This document shows positions 60,836-64,000 of a DNA stretch of 64,000 nucleotides, piece by piece. Below the pieces are notes generated by a model that had not been told where the DNA came from, did no database searches, and saw only the letters and a program-made list of their open reading frames with translations. The DNA is from Fasciolopsis buskii. Lineage: Eukaryota; Platyhelminthes; Trematoda; Plagiorchiida; Fasciolidae. The number at the start of each line of letters is the position of its first letter. The stretch's first letter is position 1. The position numbers were made by a program, and so were the translations under genes. The stretch is taken from positions 172,059-236,058 of the forward strand of contig LUCM01004000.1 of NCBI GenBank assembly GCA_008360955.1, read 5' to 3'.

Positions 60836-61923
60836 TCAAAATGCGAGTAGATCTCGTTCATATTGACGAGTGAATTGTGGATTCCGTGAACCCACATTCG
60901 TTGCGATGAAATAAACCATCGATTAGGGCAATATGAGGGACCTTTGGTTATCATATTGCGGAAACAATTAAACCACACTTTCATATGGAATAAAACTGAT
61001 TGAAAGTACGGACCTCGTGGTGCTTTGTAATTTGCCCACTTCACATGGCATCACTCACTGCCATTCAGATTTCCATCAATGGATCAAAACATTAATCTTC
61101 TAGCAAGACAGTTAGAAAGTCACTGTTATGTCTTGTCTCCCCTATCCTCTGTACCCTAATTACAGAAAAGGAGCAGATTAAACTTTCACGGCCGCACAAA
61201 AGTAAATACATGACGTTTAGTTAACTGGATCTGGTAGTTCATGCTCGCTTCACCCTTTCAATGCACCTCACATCGTAGATCCGCATGTGCAATGGAAAGA
61301 TAACAGCTATCAATGATCACGTGGTAGATCCCATCGGACCGGACTGGATCTGGTATATATGTCGAAAATATTGGGGACGAACAGAAGCAAAGAAACTAGG
61401 ATAAATGAGGAAAAATGGCCTGGTCACAAGACTTTATCGGTTAACCCGTTGGGATCAATGAACAAAATGAACCTGAGCATAGAAAATTAATACCAAATGC
61501 TAATGGACGCAGATAAACACTCATATATATATATATATATACATATATATATAAACCAAGATTGCTATATGAAGCAGGTCAGTTGACATGCCGAACGGCT
61601 AGAAACCTTTGTCGGATTTAAAAAAAAACTCAGAATCAGTGACTATAACACTGGTGCGACCAAATACAAGCGGAAAGGAGAAATCAAATATTGACGGCCA
61701 TTGCTCCATTTGGTCCGAAACTCAAAACTAGAAACTGTCATCCACTGTGGAATAATTCACTTGCTTATCATTGAAAACAAGATATTCACATATCAAACAG
61801 ATGAGAATTTATCTATACTACATAAATATATAAATCTGAAAACAGGACCACTCTAGTGATTTTGACATGCAACACATGCGTATACTTTAAACTGGCTACC
61901 CATGCGATTCGTTGCAAACTCAC
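60836..61923. other. ELOVL intron, 5' portion
   Basis: No coding or element sequence recognised. A TA microsatellite lies at 61523-61553. The donor of the elongase exon is at 61923-61922. Confidence 0.5.
61523..61553. repeat. (AT)n microsatellite, one interruption
   Basis: Thirty-one bases of AT dinucleotides with a single 'c' interruption, inside the elongase intron. Confidence 0.93.
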
Positions 61924-62038
61924 TTCTTCCACCACAAGTATTGACGATATCTAGGCCCAGCAGCTGCAAGACCGTAGTATGAGTACATCAGGAAGTGGAT
62001 AAAACTATTTAGCATCGCGTGGAATGTGCTGATACCCC
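61924..62038 (-). CDS. ELOVL-type fatty-acid elongase, internal exon
   Basis: This 115-base exon is bounded by acceptor 'acttttccag' and donor 'AAGAA|gtgagt'. It encodes '[20 protein letters not shown]' and '[18 protein letters not shown]', the family's 'FHA.LN.FVH..MY.YY.L...GP....YLWWKKYLT' block. The last codon is split after two bases and completed by the first base of the exon at 57335, giving 'WWKK|HLTTAQ' without a break. In this family the block follows the catalytic HxxHH box, which is not in the window; that exon should lie upstream, beyond 64000. With the next exon this is the most secure host gene here. Gene number within the ELOVL family cannot be decided from this part. Confidence 0.92.
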
Positions 62039-62496
62039 CTGGAAAAGTTATGCGATCATGAAAGCACATCATTAGAATGAAAATGACTCAGGTTGTCAAA
62101 GAAGTAAACATTCAGGCTTCTTAAAAACTAGGTCAAAGGTGAAAACATTTACAGCAGCCCATTATTACAAACACTTGCTACAAACCTAGCGATTACCGTC
62201 AACCAGAAAAGTAGTTTCATGAAGTACCTAGATGAAGTTCAAGCGGGGACAGTAAACTCAAAGTGAACCTCCCTTAGCCACGATGCTGTTTATTTTTGTG
62301 ATGCCGAAATTCATGCAGCGGGAACTTGAAACCCATTTAGTAATCGCAATCTTTGTCTAAATTAAATCAAGACAAAGCATTTTTTACATCAAAACCGAGT
62401 CTACTAACAAATATAATTATGTATACAGTTTACCTTATTTTCAATGCTAGCACAACCATACTTCCTATTTAGCCGGATGACTGCTCTGCTACTTAG
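62039..62496 (-). other. Elongase intron between exon and RTE copy
   Basis: No exon of the elongase, in particular none with HxxHH or 'DT.FFVLRKK', is visible. Nothing else is recognised. Confidence 0.55.
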
Positions 62497-64000
62497 TGCA
62501 TCGTCACCACCACCATAAGCATCTTTCAGCATTTAACAGCAGAGCGAGCCCTACCGACCGGTACCTTTATTACCACACTACATACTGCTACTGAAAAAAT
62601 GCATATGGAGGGCATGTACGGAATGGACCGCCATGGGTAAAGACAGAAAGTGCCAGTAGCCAGCAAACGTGTTACAATCTAACTGTGTAGAGGCACGTTT
62701 TTCGATCATTCTGATTTGACATAGTGACAATACGATCACCATTGCTTACCGCTCAGCGGCATATCTTTCAATGTCCACAGTCAACTGGAGGCATGAGACC
62801 TGTACTCCACCTAAGTTTCCCGTAAATTTCTTCGTCCCAGGCTGTCACGTCATCCGTTGACCTCCGTGTGATTTCTTGCGCTCCGTGGGATGAACGGCAT
62901 GATAAGGTAAATGAGCATTTCCCATCTGCAACGCGTGACCAAACCGATGAAGTCTACTAATCTGGAAACGCTGGGAGAGAACATTTGCCCAACCAGGACC
63001 CAATAGTCCATTCCTAACCTGCAAAGTGCTCACAATCACTCTATTCAACTAGTGACAATACACAAACACTGATGATCGAGAATCGCAAAGTGACGAAACT
63101 CTTTAGCACGCAAACCCCATGCCTGGCATCTAAACAAAAAAACTGAGTCTGTCATTTCGCAGTCCACATGACCCCGCAACCTCAGTGGAACAACAGGTCG
63201 GCATCACAAGTGCTTCAGTTCAGCGTACTCCGTTCGCGAGTTGGATATACGCGTGCTCACTTCCACTATGACGCCTCCATTCCTCGTCAAACAGCTCCCG
63301 GGATAGCTAAAACGGTCAACAGTCGTTAGTTCTTCTTTGTCGGGTAGTAGGTTCAGTACTAGTTCTGCCCAGCACTGCAAAAACACTTTACACTTTACAT
63401 GTGCAAGGCATGTCGAATGAAACTACGGCCCTTCTAATTCTGTCTATTGAACGTTACGCAAGTTCCTTACCTTTGAACAAGCATGCAAGGTCGTCTGCGC
63501 AGTCAAGGTCACAGATCTTCTCTATTTTCCAGTTCGATGCCTACCTCCTGAAGGCCTTATCTTGTTGCTGACAAAGTTAAACAAGAAAAACGAAACGGAA
63601 CACCGTAATTCGTTTCGAATGAATATGGCAGTTCATTTCAAACCCTTATGACAATACAGAGCTCGCAAGAGATTCACGAACTTCTGTGGAAAATTGTCCT
63701 GGTGAACAGCATAAAATAGAACAGTTCGATCGGCTGACGTTAATGTGTCTTTTAAGTGGAGGAAAACCACGATTGTAGGACAATGGTGCATGTGACGCTT
63801 CTGAAGTATCCGACAAATGGTAAGATTTCGCTCGATGCAACCTCGTCCTGGGCAAAATCTGGCCTTCTATTTGAATACGTTAACTTATCTAACTCCCGGC
63901 GGAAAGCACGTCATGGTCTAAGCTAAAATTCTAGTAATTGGGAATGAAACTGATTCTCCGACTATTACTACGACCATTGTGTTCCCTTCTTGAAGATGAG
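62497..64000 (-). mobile_element. RTE-type LINE, from reverse transcriptase to 3' end (continues past window)
   Basis: From 5' to 3' on the minus strand: 'ARFCPGRGCIERN' (63860-63820), 'ILQKRHMHHCPTIVVFLHLK', 'ADRTVLF', 'FPQKFVNLLRALY' (near 63685), 'CSVSFFLFNFV' (near 63580), 'EKICDLDCADDLACLFKG' (63520-63470; family YADD changed to CADD at 63501-63490), then after a frameshift 'EELTTVDRFSYPGSCL' (63340-63290). The C-terminal part follows: 'VRNGLLGPGWANVLSQRFQI' with 'LHRFGHALQMGNAHLPYHAV' (63020-62890), 'GGQRMT', and near 62790-62720 'WTLKDM' with 'KQW'. The 3' untranslated region (62700-62497) matches the copies at 33.5 and 54.5 kb and ends in a decayed GAT/GTG tail. Many stops and shifts occur. 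It is inserted in the elongase gene, between the 61.9-62.0 kb exon and an upstream exon outside the window. Confidence 0.9.

Noticed and set aside
1..64000. CRISPR array, operons, rRNA or prokaryotic gene clusters
   Set aside because: No regularly spaced direct repeats, no dense collinear genes and no rRNA-like sequence were seen; the retroelements and spliced exons indicate an animal genome.

Overview
The window looks like animal nuclear DNA. It is AT-rich, with no dense run of long genes, short exons with GT/AG splice borders, and many decayed retrotransposons. The mix of RTE-type LINEs (the family often misannotated as craniofacial development protein 2), Penelope-like elements (PLEs) and CR1-like LINE scraps suggests a parasitic flatworm, most likely a trematode. 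That assignment is an inference. A 274-base run of N (54144-54417) marks an assembly gap.

The one host gene I can support lies on the minus strand at 56.6-62.0 kb. It is the 3' part of an ELOVL-type very-long-chain fatty-acid elongase. Two exons (61924-62038, 57176-57335) join in perfect phase, and a probable last exon sits at 56635-56805. The 5' exons, including the HxxHH box, must lie beyond base 64000. The 4.6-kb intron between the first two exons holds an AT microsatellite, two RTE fragments facing each other tail to tail, and a membrane-protein segment resembling the end of prominin.

The rest is mainly repeats. RTE fragments lie at 2.3-4.25 kb (minus, reverse transcriptase to 3' end), 22.6-23.3 kb (plus, endonuclease), 33.4-33.7 kb (plus, 3' end only), 53.6-54.7 kb (plus, least decayed, interrupted by the gap), 59.97-60.30 kb (plus), 60.30-60.83 kb (minus) and 62.5-64.0 kb (minus, running off the window). 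Their 3' ends fall into two groups: one shared by 2.3 and 60.0 kb, the other, ending in GAT repeats, shared by 33.6, 54.5 and 62.6 kb. PLE remains are a reverse transcriptase at 46.0-47.0 kb (minus) and a GIY-YIG endonuclease end at 20.2-20.95 kb (plus). CR1-like pieces lie at 28.0-28.5 and 29.6-29.8 kb (minus). A dispersed repeat occurs at 6.2-6.5 and 45.4-45.75 kb, and a GC-richer LTR-like block at 47.17-47.64 kb.

The stretches at 4.3-20 kb, 23.4-28 kb, 33.7-45.4 kb and 47.6-53.5 kb hold only unrecognised open frames, three tRNA-like fragments and simple repeats, and read as intergenic or intronic DNA. Almost every element copy has stops or frameshifts. I see no CRISPR array, operon, rRNA or intact tRNA. 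All identifications are by reading motifs; no database search was possible.
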